From contig CM043878.1 in assembly GCA_023846275.1 (NCBI GenBank), positions 6,379,501-6,443,500 of the forward strand: a stretch of 64,000 nucleotides of DNA, in the 5' to 3' direction. The number at the start of each line of letters is the position of its first letter. Positions within the stretch are counted from its first letter, which is position 1. Origin of the DNA: Vanilla planifolia. Lineage: Eukaryota > Streptophyta > Magnoliopsida > Asparagales > Orchidaceae. The notes below the pieces were generated by a model, which saw only the letters and a list, made by a program, of their open reading frames with translations, was not told the origin of the DNA and made no database searches. Shown in pieces: positions 1 to 11,290 of this stretch. The translations under genes and the position numbers were made by a program.

Positions 1-172
1 GGTGGTGATGATGGCAGATGGTGGAAAATGGTAAAAGATAATGAAATCAATAAAAAATCTATTTTAAGCATTTTTAAAGTAATTTTCAACTAAAGTTTAT
101 ATTAGTAGACTTATGAAATTAGTGCGATACCAATGAATGTGTGCTTGTGAGCTAATGTTAGACACTCATGCA
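1..172 (-). repeat. 3' LTR start of element A (cut by window edge)
   Basis: This stretch matches about 2450-2619 with scattered substitutions and small gaps. Only the first part (minus sense) of the LTR is inside the window. Confidence 0.5.
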
Positions 173-1377
173 GTATCCTTTTTTAGGTGAGAGAGAGCTT
201 GGCTTGATGGTATTAAGATGTTGAGTACAATAATGCTCTAACATATGTGGCATGATATGGTGTAAGTTATCATAGGTATGTTAGGAGTCTTCGATCAAAG
301 GTTTGCTCTTACAATGAACTAAAATTTTTTGAAGTTTACAATCTTGGATTAGAATTGTCACATTATCTAAAATTTGCTCTACATTACTTTACTTACTCTT
401 AAGGCAAACGTAATGGTATAAACGAATTCATTCATCATGAGAGAATTAGGCTCAAATGGCTCACTGAGTATTGAATGTGGTGCCTTGTAAAAGTCTAAAT
501 TTTTAATGTTAAAGGTTGCACTAATCCTCATACTCTTCTAAAAAATCTAACATCTACAAAGTCGTTTCTAGTTTTTCAATAATCTTAAAAGGCTTAGCTT
601 TATGCACTTATAATCTCTTGTAAGCTTTAAGAAAGAACTATTACAACCTAACTCTAATTATAATATGATCTCTTTTATAAATTTTTTTAATATTTTTTTA
701 AACATTTATTAATTTCTTATATCTTTTATTACTTAGATTAATTTTTTTAGATATTATTTTAAGAGATGTAAAGAAAAAGTAGAAGTTTGAAAGTCCACTG
801 ATAAAGGAATAAGATCAATGAAAAACATTAACTTATTATCATAAGCCTATTAATAGGTCATGATTTTAGTAAGGTAGTGGCTAACTCTTTAATTATAAAA
901 AACCAAACTAAATCTTTTTTATCAAGGGTCTTCCTAGCTTAGGGTAATGTGATTAAGCTTAATTTTTTTGTCTTTTTTTTTATCTATAGGCTTAAAATTT
1001 TTTATAAATTTACTAGGCTTCTGTGAATAAGTCTCTTATGAGGTGGAGTAGAATATAATGTGATCATCTTTTTTTTATAAACAAAAGAACATGAGTTAGT
1101 CTTACTCTTCAAATTTGTGTCATTATTTTCTAGAAATATGGTAGGGAGTTGTATCATTGTTTTCGTACGACTTTCTAAGAATAAGTTTATCCAAAACCAA
1201 CTAAAAGTTCCTTAGCGGATACACCAAGTAAAAGAAAAAAACAAAATATAAAATAATATTTTTTCGTAAAAAATTAATAAAAAATTTTTAATGATAAAAA
1301 ATTTGTAGAAAAAACCTTTTTAATTGAAAAAAAAAATTAATAAAAAATGTTTTTAATTAAAAAATAAAAAATCTTAT

Positions 1378-1389
1378 TCTTTGATATCA
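1378..1389 (-). other. Primer-binding-site-like motif of element A
   Basis: On the minus strand the sequence TGATATCAAAGA matches 9 of 12 bases of the common initiator-tRNA-Met site TGGTATCAGAGC. It lies where a site would be expected between the 5' LTR and the internal region. The match is weak alone. Confidence 0.3.
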
Positions 1390-1391
1390 AA

Positions 1392-2619
1392 GTTAATACA
1401 AGACATATTTAGACTTTTATGAGGGTCTAAATTGGAGCCTATAATACTAGAGATGTTTAATAGATTATTAAGAAATATAAAAAATACTATGTACTAATCA
1501 ATGTTAGTGATATGTGTAATATTTTAAAACTATTCAAAGGTTGGCATTCCAAATCTATAATATAGATTATTAAGTTGAGCAGATAACAACACCTTAAACA
1601 TTAAACATAAAATCTTATAAAACAATTTTTATAGTGTCCAATTTTATACAGATAAAATAGAGAATTTAAGACAAACTCTATGTGAAGTATTTTAATAAAA
1701 AAGAATAATTCTAACTTTGGATTACGACCTAGAAAATAAATGTTATTAAAAGATTAAATCTTTTGAAAATGATATAGTTGTTGGTAAAATTGAGAATTTG
1801 TTTGATTACCAACTCTCTTGGTGGAAGGTCTCTCACATTTAATCTTTATCTCTTATAAAGGATTTTGTTGCCAGCTCTCCTAGTAGAAGGTTTCTCACCT
1901 TCGATCCTTGTCTCTTACAAAGGATTTGGTTGCTAACTCTTTCAATGAAATATCTCTCACCTTCAATCCTTATCTTTTGCAAGAAAAGTTAGAATCTCTC
2001 CAACTAGGGTTGGATGCACACACTTTGTTTACAAATATGAAAGTATAAAAACAAAAAATAAATTCATTCAAATTTATTTTTCAACATAGTGAACATCCCT
2101 TTTTATAGATATCTCAAAGGTTCATCACTAAAAATAAAATAAAATAAAACTATAAAATTAATTAAATTAAGTAGTTCCAAAATCGATTATATATTTCGAG
2201 TAACTGAGCGGTGAAATAGTGGACGCTTAGGACATGTTTAGAGATTCGACGCATCCGTTCTGATCTTTGGGTAGGTGCTGGTTGGACGAAACAACTTGGG
2301 TCAGCCATGCTAGTGAATTAGTGCTGGTCAACACAGGTCAAAATGGGTACAGTGGGTCATCGTGGGTGACGAGTTGGCATGGGTTGGAGGATCAACTAGG
2401 TTCTAGTAGGTTACACAGGTCACGTGGACATGCAGGTAGGCTCAGGTGGTGACTAATTTACTAACGGTGACGAACGGTGATGGAAGACTAAAGGTGGAAA
2501 AATCAATAGAAAATTTAATTTTAAGCAATTTTCAATCAAAATTTATACCAGTGGACTTATGGAACTGGTATGATGCCGGTGATGTGTGTTTTTGAACTAA
2601 TGTTAGAGGCTTTACATCA
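1392..2619 (-). repeat. 5' LTR of element A
   Basis: This LTR is about 1.2 kb on the minus strand. A TATA-like stretch CTATAAAAAGGGA (minus sense, around 2100-2112) would serve as its core promoter. The GC-richer part (2170-2460) has many GGTCA/GGGTCA words. The same order of blocks (GGTCA-rich part, an ATTAATTAAATTAA block, then a TATA block) occurs in the opposite orientation at 13,935-14,640, which supports one LTR family. Confidence 0.5.
1801..1987. repeat. Three tandem copies of a 62-bp unit
   Basis: The words CCAACTC (1809), CCAGCTC (1871) and CTAACTC (1933) are spaced exactly 62 bp, each followed by a similar TCTCTCACCTTC.ATCCTT.TCTCTT block. The copies are diverged and lie inside the LTR of element A. 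Confidence 0.75.
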
Positions 2620-5600
2620 AATTCTCTCCTATTTTCTTAATAAATCTTCACCTCTCTCCTATCTTCCTCTCAGACACCTTTAAGGTTTCATATAATCCTT
2701 TCTTTTTATACTCAAGAAGGGATAAAATCCTATTAAATAATAAAAGAATTTTAAAATCATTTCATAATTCCAAAGAAATATGATTTTTATTCTTCAAAAT
2801 TTCTAAAATTTCTAAATGATTTTTGAAATTTTTTAAATTACATACTGATACGTTTCATGAAATAAGCTCTTTACAATAGAATACTCAAAAATCAATCTAA
2901 CTATAAACCATATGACACACTTTTTGAGACATTTTAAAACTCATAGATTTCTTTGAATTAATTCTATATACAACATTAACTAATGTTAAATACATGATTG
3001 CCTAAGTATTCCATATTAAATATCCAAGTCATCACATGCCTATATGTAGCATCCCAATAGTAAGAGTAAATAATTTTAATAAATTCAAAATCTTGAGATG
3101 TTAAAAAAATATTAGATAATGATTGATGATTTTAAAAAATAAAGAGTTATAAAAAATAATTTTAATCTAAATATATTTTTAAAATTTTATAAATTTTTTA
3201 GATTTTTTTAAAGATGCTTTAAGATTTTAAGATAATATATAGTACAATATTATATGATCACACAATGTGAATGAGTGAAATAATTAGTCAAATGAATAAA
3301 TTTATAAGATGAGATTATGTTGTATGAGTATGATAATGTCAAAATCTACTTACAATAGAGTATAGTTAATGTATCATCACTATGGGTCAGGGTAGATCGA
3401 TAAGTTATGAAAGGAAGGAGTTGACCATACAGTACACTCATAAAGTACGTATGGTACAATCAAGTAATAGTAGAGAGAATAATTTGGGAGAAATGTAACC
3501 GAAACAAAAGTGAACTAAAGATCATACAAAGATGACTAAGACATCATACAAGATCATTAATATATAAGAATAATGATTAATACAAACATATGATAATGTA
3601 TAATATAAAAGCAAAGATGTACATGTATGATCAATTAAGAAAGAAAAATTATTTAAGTCTGATAGATTGAGTAATAGTTAGACAATTGTATAATACAATG
3701 GATATTAATGTAGTAATACAATTAATGCAGAATAAGCATAATAAAAAGGACTCATTGGGTATACCACGATAAGGAATCACATATAAGTATGAGATAGCAT
3801 TAATGCCCAAGATGACTAAGAAAAAATGGATTTTATATATAATTAGTGGGTCATATTAATATGATTAATGTCAATAAGTACATATGATGAGAGATTTAAC
3901 TAAGTATACAATATGAAATTGGGTAACATAGAAGTAAGATAAAGTCTAAAATAATAACTTATAAGAAAAATCATTTGTGCAACATAAGATGAATGACATA
4001 TTGTACTGGTATGATAACAAGAACATAATAATATAATATGAACTTAAAAGAGGTTTAAGCAAGGTTGAAAATCATATAATATAAAAGTGGTGATCATACC
4101 TATATGGTTGATAGAATTTGATAGGATTTTAAAACTTGAAGTGGTAAAAAACTAGACTATACATCATTGAGAGAGATTAATTAATGAGAAATCATCAAAA
4201 TTATGTTAAAAATAAAATGAAGAGTCATTATATTAAAGGAATGTGATATTATGGAAAAGTGGGATGGTCTGGAATGTGGATGGGTGTAAGAGGAAATATA
4301 AAAGAGATTAAAACTGAGACAAGATATTTTTGGAAAAATTAAGAAGTCTAGTACTCAATAAAAGCTAGTAAAAGAAGAAAAAGAGAATGAAAAAGTGTCT
4401 CTAGGTGATTTAAAAAGAAAACTATGTTAATTTGTGCTAGGATTAAAAGCAAACTGTGAAGATGGAAGAGGGATTGTTCAAAGATCCAAGCATTTGTGTG
4501 GCTACTACAAAAAAATAAGTAGACAAAACTTATATATGATATGTATGATTTGATGTGATATGTATTGCTAGATTAAAAGTCTTAAATGATATATAAATAA
4601 GGATATATTAAAGATGCTCAGTATTGTTTATTATAATGTTATATTATTATGCTTATCTTGTCATATATTTTGATCAGTTATTTGCTAAATGATATCACTT
4701 AGTAATACGACGTTTGATGCATGATTTATTTAAGTATAATAATATTATGTTCTTTTAATAATATATTAAATATTTATCATGTATATGTGTTAAAAAGTAA
4801 ATGAATGATTAATAAAATATTGAAATAAATGAATTATAAATGATATAAAAAGTTATTTAATATAGAAGTATTAATAATTATTCTCCAAAACAATTTTTTT
4901 TTGGAAGTAAGTGTTTTGCTATTCAGAATAATATTTCTTCAAAAGTATGACTATTACCCTGAGTAACATTTCTCTTAGAGTTTTGCCAAAGAGATATTAT
5001 TGTGTAATCTAAAATAAAAATTTTAAACACAAAAATGTTAAAAGGATTATGAAAATTAATACAATTTTTTAAAATTAAAATTAGATTTCAACTGTATCAA
5101 AAAAGATAATATGTCTTTTATTCTTCTATATTTTTGTTGATACCAATCATGCATGTGATTACTTAAGAATAGTTGCTTTATATTATGTTACATGTTTTTA
5201 TCACTAGTCTATTTTTGTACCACACTTTTGGGTCAAAGCAAGTATCACATAAGACCATATGAGAGAAATGAGGTCTAACTTATGTTAATGACATACAAGA
5301 TGATTATTTACCAATAAAAGTAATGCTTGAAAATTTTGTTTATTTGAAATAAAACATATGTAAAACCATTTATATTATATATACACATGATTTTAAAAAA
5401 TAATGTGAGAAACTTGATGTCTTCTTGATTTATAAAAATATCACTTCCACAAAGGTTTTAAATGTTTTTATCAAAATGTTTTTACTAAAATGTTTTATAT
5501 GACTTTCACAACTTGATTTTAAAAATGAATTGAAAAGATTTTTACTATTTTATGTTACATGAAGAAAAGGAGAAAAAAAGATATTAAGTGACACCCAAGA

Positions 5601-6180
5601 TTGAAAATACTGATATTGAAAAGGGAGATGCCACACCACACTAGTCTCTTGTATCCTTAGCATTACACCTAACAAAGTGAAAAGTAGCAAAATATCCTCT
5701 ATCAATATTTGAGCCAAACTTTATTGCTTTTACATATTCTTCCTTAGCATCATTTGATATTGGAGCCTAAAATTGATGCTATGTATTATATCCATGTTAA
5801 TATTTTGGTATCAGAATCGAATCCCAGAACTAACTACTCATAATTTTTCTCTATTATTTAATGTTGGAGCTAGATCAAGATCTCATTGTACACCTTTTCT
5901 ATGACTCTCTAAGATATAATTATTTTATAAACCTATAATTAGAAAATTAAGTATGTAATTAATCATTTCATAATTAATATAAGTTTATGTTTTAAGGATA
6001 AAACATAATAATATTATTTTAGCATTGTTTTAAAAAACTTAAAATTTTGTAAATTGCATTAAATGTTAAGGATATCATTGAGAAAGGCCAATTTAAAGAA
6101 ACTGATTGGTTTTTGGGTTGAAATTTCTGTAACTCAATAAGAATTTTTGCGAATTAAGGAACAAAAATGAAGGCTTTTAA
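2620..6180. other. AT-rich intergenic DNA without supported genes
   Basis: No open frame here looks like protein. From about 3000 the plus strand becomes poor in C and rich in A and G. One primer-binding-site-like motif is listed separately at 5806. Nothing else was recognised. Confidence 0.6.
5806..5817 (+). other. tRNA-Met primer-binding-site-like motif
   Basis: TGGTATCAGAAT matches 10 of 12 bases of the typical LTR retrotransposon site TGGTATCAGAGC. It sits at the start of the purine-rich tract, so it may mark the left end of the internal region of a decayed LTR element. No matching LTR pair was found by eye. Confidence 0.3.
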
Positions 6181-6188
6181 TATTAACA

Positions 6189-6190
<2 letters not shown>

Positions 6191-6273
<83 letters not shown>
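6191..6273. repeat. (AT)n microsatellite
   Basis: About 80 bp of uninterrupted AT dinucleotide repeat. Confidence 0.95.
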
Positions 6274-6276
<3 letters not shown>

Positions 6277-6412
6277 GCACAATATATATAAAAGCTAAGA
6301 TTATCCAATTCCTCCATGATAATTACTTTCAAAAGAGCCTTCTAAAAGCCTTAGGAAGTGGAGAGAAAGAAGAAGGAACTTTAAACGAATCAACAAAGAG
6401 TGAACGAGCGAC

Positions 6413-6413
6413 T

Positions 6414-6490
<77 letters not shown>
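6413..6490. repeat. (GA)n microsatellite
   Basis: About 75 bp of GA repeat with one AAAG interruption near 6425. The long serine/leucine frame on the minus strand here is only the translation of this repeat. Confidence 0.95.
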
Positions 6491-6493
<3 letters not shown>

Positions 6494-7363
6494 AAAGAAG
6501 AACATAAGAGGAAGAATAGAGCAAAGGAAAAAAATAAGGAAAGATGAAGAGTTGTAGGGAACAATACTAATAGAAAGATAAGATTATAGCAAACAAAGCA
6601 TGAAAAATTTGTATTAGCATGGGTTTTAACTTCTTAAGAACCATATGAGTAGTGTTTTTTTATACTCAAAAGAGTTTATAGAACATTGGTGTTGTTCTTT
6701 TTAAGTTAAGATGAAATCTAATAAGAAAGAGTTGTGTTTTGATTCAAAGAACTACTTTAACATGAACATTTGTATATTATACTCCAAAGAAAAGAAATAT
6801 AGTCTTCTTAAGAAAATCATATGATATGTGAATAAATAATAGATGGTATGATCAGTTCAACAAAATAGACAATAGGATTCCTAAAAAAATTATATGATAC
6901 ATTAATATTATTTTGTATAGTATGATATACTAAGGGAAAAAAGTGAAAGGAATCATACAAATTGATCTTTATGTGTGATGAGTTGTGAAATGGTGGTCAG
7001 ACCTTATTGTATTGTATGATATTGACATCAAGCAATATAACTTGTTTTTACAAGAAAGGTCAAAGAGAAGGAATTGAATAGTGTTATGCCTATGTAGTTT
7101 TAATATTGTATGATACCATTATAGCAAAAGAAGTGATAAGGGAAAATATAGTAAGATGTTGGAATGACAAGAAATCTAAGAGTAACTTCGTATTAATTAA
7201 TTTCATTTAATTTATGATACAAGTATCAAAAAGAAAAAAAATCTTAGAATGAAAATCATTCTAAAAAATTAAAGTAAATAAATCTTAATTAATAAAATTC
7301 AAGTAAATATATCTTAATTAATAATGTAAGTAGGAAAAATAATTAAAATGAAAAGGAGGCATT

Positions 7364-7365
<2 letters not shown>

Positions 7366-7400
<35 letters not shown>
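7366..7400. repeat. (AT)n microsatellite
   Basis: About 35 bp of AT repeat, followed 60 bp later by a short (TG)n tract at 7462-7477. Confidence 0.9.
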
Positions 7401-7405
<5 letters not shown>

Positions 7406-7671
7406 ACATCATAGTTGTATAACGTGGAGTGAAAGTTAAGATCTACTTTTACGTGTGAGCATGTGTGTGTGTGTGTGCATGCACAAAAAATATTTATTTG
7501 CATGTACTATTAAACTCTTGGTTATGCACGATGAAACATGAAAATGAAATCAAGAAAAATAAAGGAATAATGAATGAAATGAATATAGAAACATCCTAAT
7601 TAAGCCATGAGGTAGAATATAGCAAATATGTGGTTCTATAAAAGGCATTATCTCATGATAAAAAAGGAAAG

Positions 7672-7870
7672 AAAACCAATATTGGTAATGCACTAAACCA
7701 AGAATGAAAAAAAAAAGGAGAAAACTATAACTGGTAGTAAATCAAACTAAGAGTGAAAAAGAAAGGAAAAAATTGTTATTGATAATTTAATTAGGATAAG
7801 AATGAAAGGAAAGAAAAGAAAACTAACATTGACAATAAACTGGGTTGAGAATGAAAAAGAAAAGTGTGCA
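7672..7870. repeat. Four decayed tandem copies of a 50-bp unit
   Basis: The words AGAATGAAAA (7701), GAGTGAAAAA (7751), GAATGAAAGG (7800) and GAATGAAAAAG (7850) are spaced 50, 49 and 50 bp. Each is preceded by a similar ATTGGTAAT/ATTGATAAT-type block and followed by an AAAGAAAAG run. Confidence 0.65.
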
Positions 7871-8200
7871 TCACAAGAAATATAATAAGCCTAGATGACA
7901 TAAACAATAGGATAATAATATTAATGAGAATTAAGGCTCTAATAAAAGAAGAATAGAAATATGAAAAAAAGAAGAAAATAAATAAAAAATATAAGAAAGA
8001 AAAGAAAACAAAAGGAAAAAAGAATCAATAATCTTAATAGAGATGAAGATAGAACACATACGAGCTTTATTTAATTTACTTGGAAATATTGTTTCATGTT
8101 AATTTTGTTCTAATATTGTTTATGTTTAACTTTATCTAATAGGAAAATCTTTCTCATATACTTTGCTTATATTTTTGGATATGCCACCAACCAACCAGGA

Positions 8201-8201
<1 letters not shown>

Positions 8202-8247
<46 letters not shown>
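8202..8247. repeat. (AT)n microsatellite
   Basis: About 45 bp of AT repeat. Confidence 0.95.
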
Positions 8248-8249
<2 letters not shown>

Positions 8250-9325
8250 TTTGCATGCATAAATAAAGAACTAGTAGCTTACTTTTCATATTAGTTAAAT
8301 TTTGAAATTATGGTTATGGAGCTATAATATACTAAATGCTAAGTGATAATAGAATGAAAATAAAAGAATATGAGGTTGTATCATCACTTCCAATCTAGAA
8401 AAAAATTACTCTCATCTTTTTTCCTAAGTATTGTGATAAGTATAGAATTAAAGATTAGTGTAGGCAAGATGTGACATTTTGTTTAACAATTTGACATTAA
8501 AGTTAGATTAAGATCTAGATTAGCATTTTGATCCAAAACGTTTTTTATGTTGGGTTCTCTCTTGATCTCTACCTCACTCTACCCTAAATCAATACTAAAG
8601 ATTAACAAACTTCCATACTTGTTTAGCAAATTTCACATTAGTATACCATAAAAAGTACCAAAACACAAATACAAAGAAGGTAAATTAATTGGAGATATGC
8701 AAGGTGAAATTGCGAGTAATTGACTATGACTTAACCAAAATGAAAAAAAATAAAATGACAATGCCAAGGTGATTTTAAACAAAGATGAGTGAACCAATCT
8801 AATTCTTATATTCTCAACACATAAGCCTAATGACTACTTGATCCTCTTACATGATAATTCTTTAAAAATGGTTGGTGAATCAAATGTAGAATGAGGAAAT
8901 ATGTTGTTATAAAAAAAATAAAAGACTAAGATTCAAAGAAAGAGATAAAGTTAACTTATTTGATAACAATGTTAATTTTATGAAAACAACGATGACTAAA
9001 ACACTATGTATGTATATTGCTATACTCTCATCATCAAACCTTTTTTTGTTACATGTTATATTACATGTGTTTTTTTATTTTTAGAACCTTGGTGACAGTT
9101 AATTATTTTAATGCAAGTTTGTAGAAGAAACATATTATGTAGTGGCATGGTTAAGCATTCAAAGGGTGATCACTTCTTTGGTCTCCTTCTAAGCTTTCAT
9201 CATCTTCTTTCACTCACACCTAAACAAGATGATGATTAAGTGCTGATACGAGGTTTTCATAATTGTAGTAAAAATAATAAGGGTATTTAAGCATTCACTA
9301 ACTTGATTAATGCTCTTTGTATTTT

Positions 9326-9444
9326 GCAATAATGCATGACATGTAAGTATTTATTTATAATTTCTATGTTTGTACATTATTAGTTTTTAAAAACTATATT
9401 TTAAAAACTAATACATGATGATATTTCATGTCATGCATTATTGC
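9326..9444. repeat. Nested inverted repeat (fold-back, possible MITE)
   Basis: An 18-bp perfect inverted repeat (GCAATAATGCATGACATG at 9326-9343 and its complement at 9427-9444) encloses a second inverted repeat. The inner arms, built on TTAGTTTTTAAAA, lie around 9378-9420. The whole 119 bp could fold into one long interrupted hairpin. No clear target-site duplication was seen, so calling it a transposon is only a guess. Confidence 0.6.
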
Positions 9445-9680
9445 TCAATGACTTGTTTATGAAAACCTTATATCTAAGATTTTAGTAGTGGCCTTGCTTT
9501 TGGGTTTCAATAACAAAACATAAGGTTTGGAATGACCAAAAAAACCTAAGAAAATATGAAAGAGAGACATGAGACTTTTTAACACCTATTTATAATGATA
9601 TAAAAATGGATATTTTGGTCATTTTGGTGTCTAAGTCAACTTTTTCCTACATGGGCTACACCAAGGTAAGTAGATGCACC

Positions 9681-9702
9681 TACCACATGCATGCATGTGG
9701 TA
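9681..9702. repeat. 22-bp perfect palindrome with RY-type core
   Basis: The sequence is exactly self-complementary and contains CATGCATG, the core bound by plant B3 factors of the ABI3/FUS3/LEC2 group. It is not near a recognisable gene start, so a regulatory role is not supported. Confidence 0.6.
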
Positions 9703-10229
9703 ACTAACACATGATACACCTACCACATATGTGACTCATGTGTGATTGGTAGATGGCATGTGCTACATCTATCACAAGAGGATAAGTGCAAACATGACCC
9801 ACTACACATTCAATCTCCATGCAAGGATGGTGATACGCATGCACATTATGCTTTTAGCACATGCATGTGTAAGTGGCACACCAAATTGTTGTATTCTCAA
9901 GCACTCACAAGCTATTCACTATGCACATAATTGAGTGTGTCTGCTAGTATGATGTTTCATGTCACAAGTGCTTTGCATACTATATATGTTACTTCTCAAT
10001 ATATGTAATGATTCCATTTACCATTTTTCTTCACATAAGAATTATTTTCTTCTTTGAAGCCCCCTCAATGTTAAATGGTTTAGTAATCTATTAAACCTTG
10101 AATAAAACCCTTAATCATAATCTTATTTCTTTAACAATTTGAATCCCATCAATTATTCCTCATTATTTTTCAAATATAATAAGATTCCTTAATCATATTT
10201 ATGACAACATAGAAGAGATCCTTTGAGCA

Positions 10230-11290
10230 TATGTGTGACATCTCAATCTCATTATGTTGAGATATTATCTTTTTAGATCATTCTATATTAGGATTACTTA
10301 GTAGTTAATATGAGATAATTCAACCTTACATCCCTTTAACTAAAAGCATAATAAGAGTTACTGTTGTTCTAGTAATTTCTTTCTGAGGACATCACATGAT
10401 CTCTCTTTGTCATCTTCAATTTTAGATGTTATAGAACTATTAACTTCAACATGATTCATCTTCAAACCATATTAGAATAGTAGAGGGTATTATTCTAATA
10501 TAAATTATGATATCCTAATCTGATTATGTTGAAATATTATTCTCTTAATTGTCCTATATCAATCCAAGTGAGTTTTGCTCTAAAAGAGTGTTTCAACATC
10601 TTAAGATTATGATATCCCATATAAACATCAAGATCAATCCCTTAGTAGCCAATATAAAATAATTTATCCATATACTCCTTCACTTAAAATCTTACTATGA
10701 GCTACTCTTTGTCTAGTGATCTCTCTTTTAAGAAATTACCTGTCAATCACTCATTACCCTTTTCAATCCTTAATGTTATTAGCCCATCAACTTTTACTTA
10801 GTTCATCTTTAAACCATATTAAACTAATAAAAGATACTACTCTCATACCAAATGTGATATCTTGATCTTATTATTTAAGATATTATTCTCTCATTCTATT
10901 CTAACTCAAGTAGGTTTTGCTTTCAAGAGATGTCTTAATATCTTAAAATAATGATATCTTATATAAATACTATGATTAATCTCTCAGTAACCAATGTAAT
11001 ATAATTTATCCTTATAAATCTTCACCTAAAAACCTGTTATGAATCACTCTTTAATAGTGATTTTTCTCTTAAGATATCTTGTGATCACTCCCTCTATTTT
11101 TTAATCCCAAGTGTTATACGCTCATCAATTTTTTTTTATATCAAGTGTGATATTCTAATCTCATTATCTTAAGATATTATGTCCTTAAGTCATCTCATAT
11201 TGACTCAAGTGAGTTTTATTCTTAAAAGATACATTAATATCTTAAGACTATAATATCTTATATAACTATAAAAATCAACATCTTAATTCC
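10230..11290. repeat. Four decayed tandem units of about 270-350 bp
   Basis: A block resembling GATATC.TAATCTCATTAT.TT.AGATATTAT recurs at about 10,235, 10,507, 10,854 and 11,149. Each is followed in the same order by an AAGTGAGTTTT.CT block, an ATCTTA.GATTATGATATC block, a CTTAGTA.CCAATATAA block and a TGATC.CTC block. Unit lengths vary through internal deletions. No coding capacity was seen. Confidence 0.8.

Larger units (their letters stand above)
1..2619 (-). mobile_element. Short non-coding LTR retrotransposon (element A)
   Basis: Positions 1-172 and about 2450-2619 are diverged direct repeats. Both contain, on the plus strand, the order ..TTTTAAGCA.., ..GTGGACTTATG.. or ..GTAGACTTATG.., ..CTAATGTTAGA... 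Read on the minus strand, each starts with TG (positions 2619 and 172) followed by CTAACATTAG. A polypurine stretch (176-187) lies just outside the lower repeat, and a primer-binding-site-like motif lies at 1378-1389. This fits a minus-strand element with its 5' LTR at about 1392-2619, an internal region of only about 1.2 kb with no coding capacity, and a 3' LTR that runs off the left edge. The organisation is inferred; the repeats and motifs are seen. Confidence 0.5.
6491..9325. other. Purine-rich then AT-rich intergenic DNA
   Basis: The plus strand is strongly purine-rich to about 8060, with many AAGAAAAG and GATGAAA words. It then reverts to ordinary AT-rich DNA. No gene is supported. It includes (AT)n tracts at 7366-7400 and 8202-8247 and (TG)n at 7462-7477. 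Confidence 0.6.

Noticed and set aside
2267-2452. 61-residue frame with tryptophan- and glycine-rich sequence
   Set aside because: It lies inside an LTR whose related copy at about 14,060-14,290 does not preserve the frame.
9742-9934. Two overlapping 62-residue plus-strand frames
   Set aside because: They are out of frame with each other, show no family resemblance, and sit next to palindromic CATG-rich DNA.
10230-11290. CRISPR-like or other prokaryotic repeat array
   Set aside because: Units are long, variable and without uniform spacers, and the context is a plant nuclear genome.
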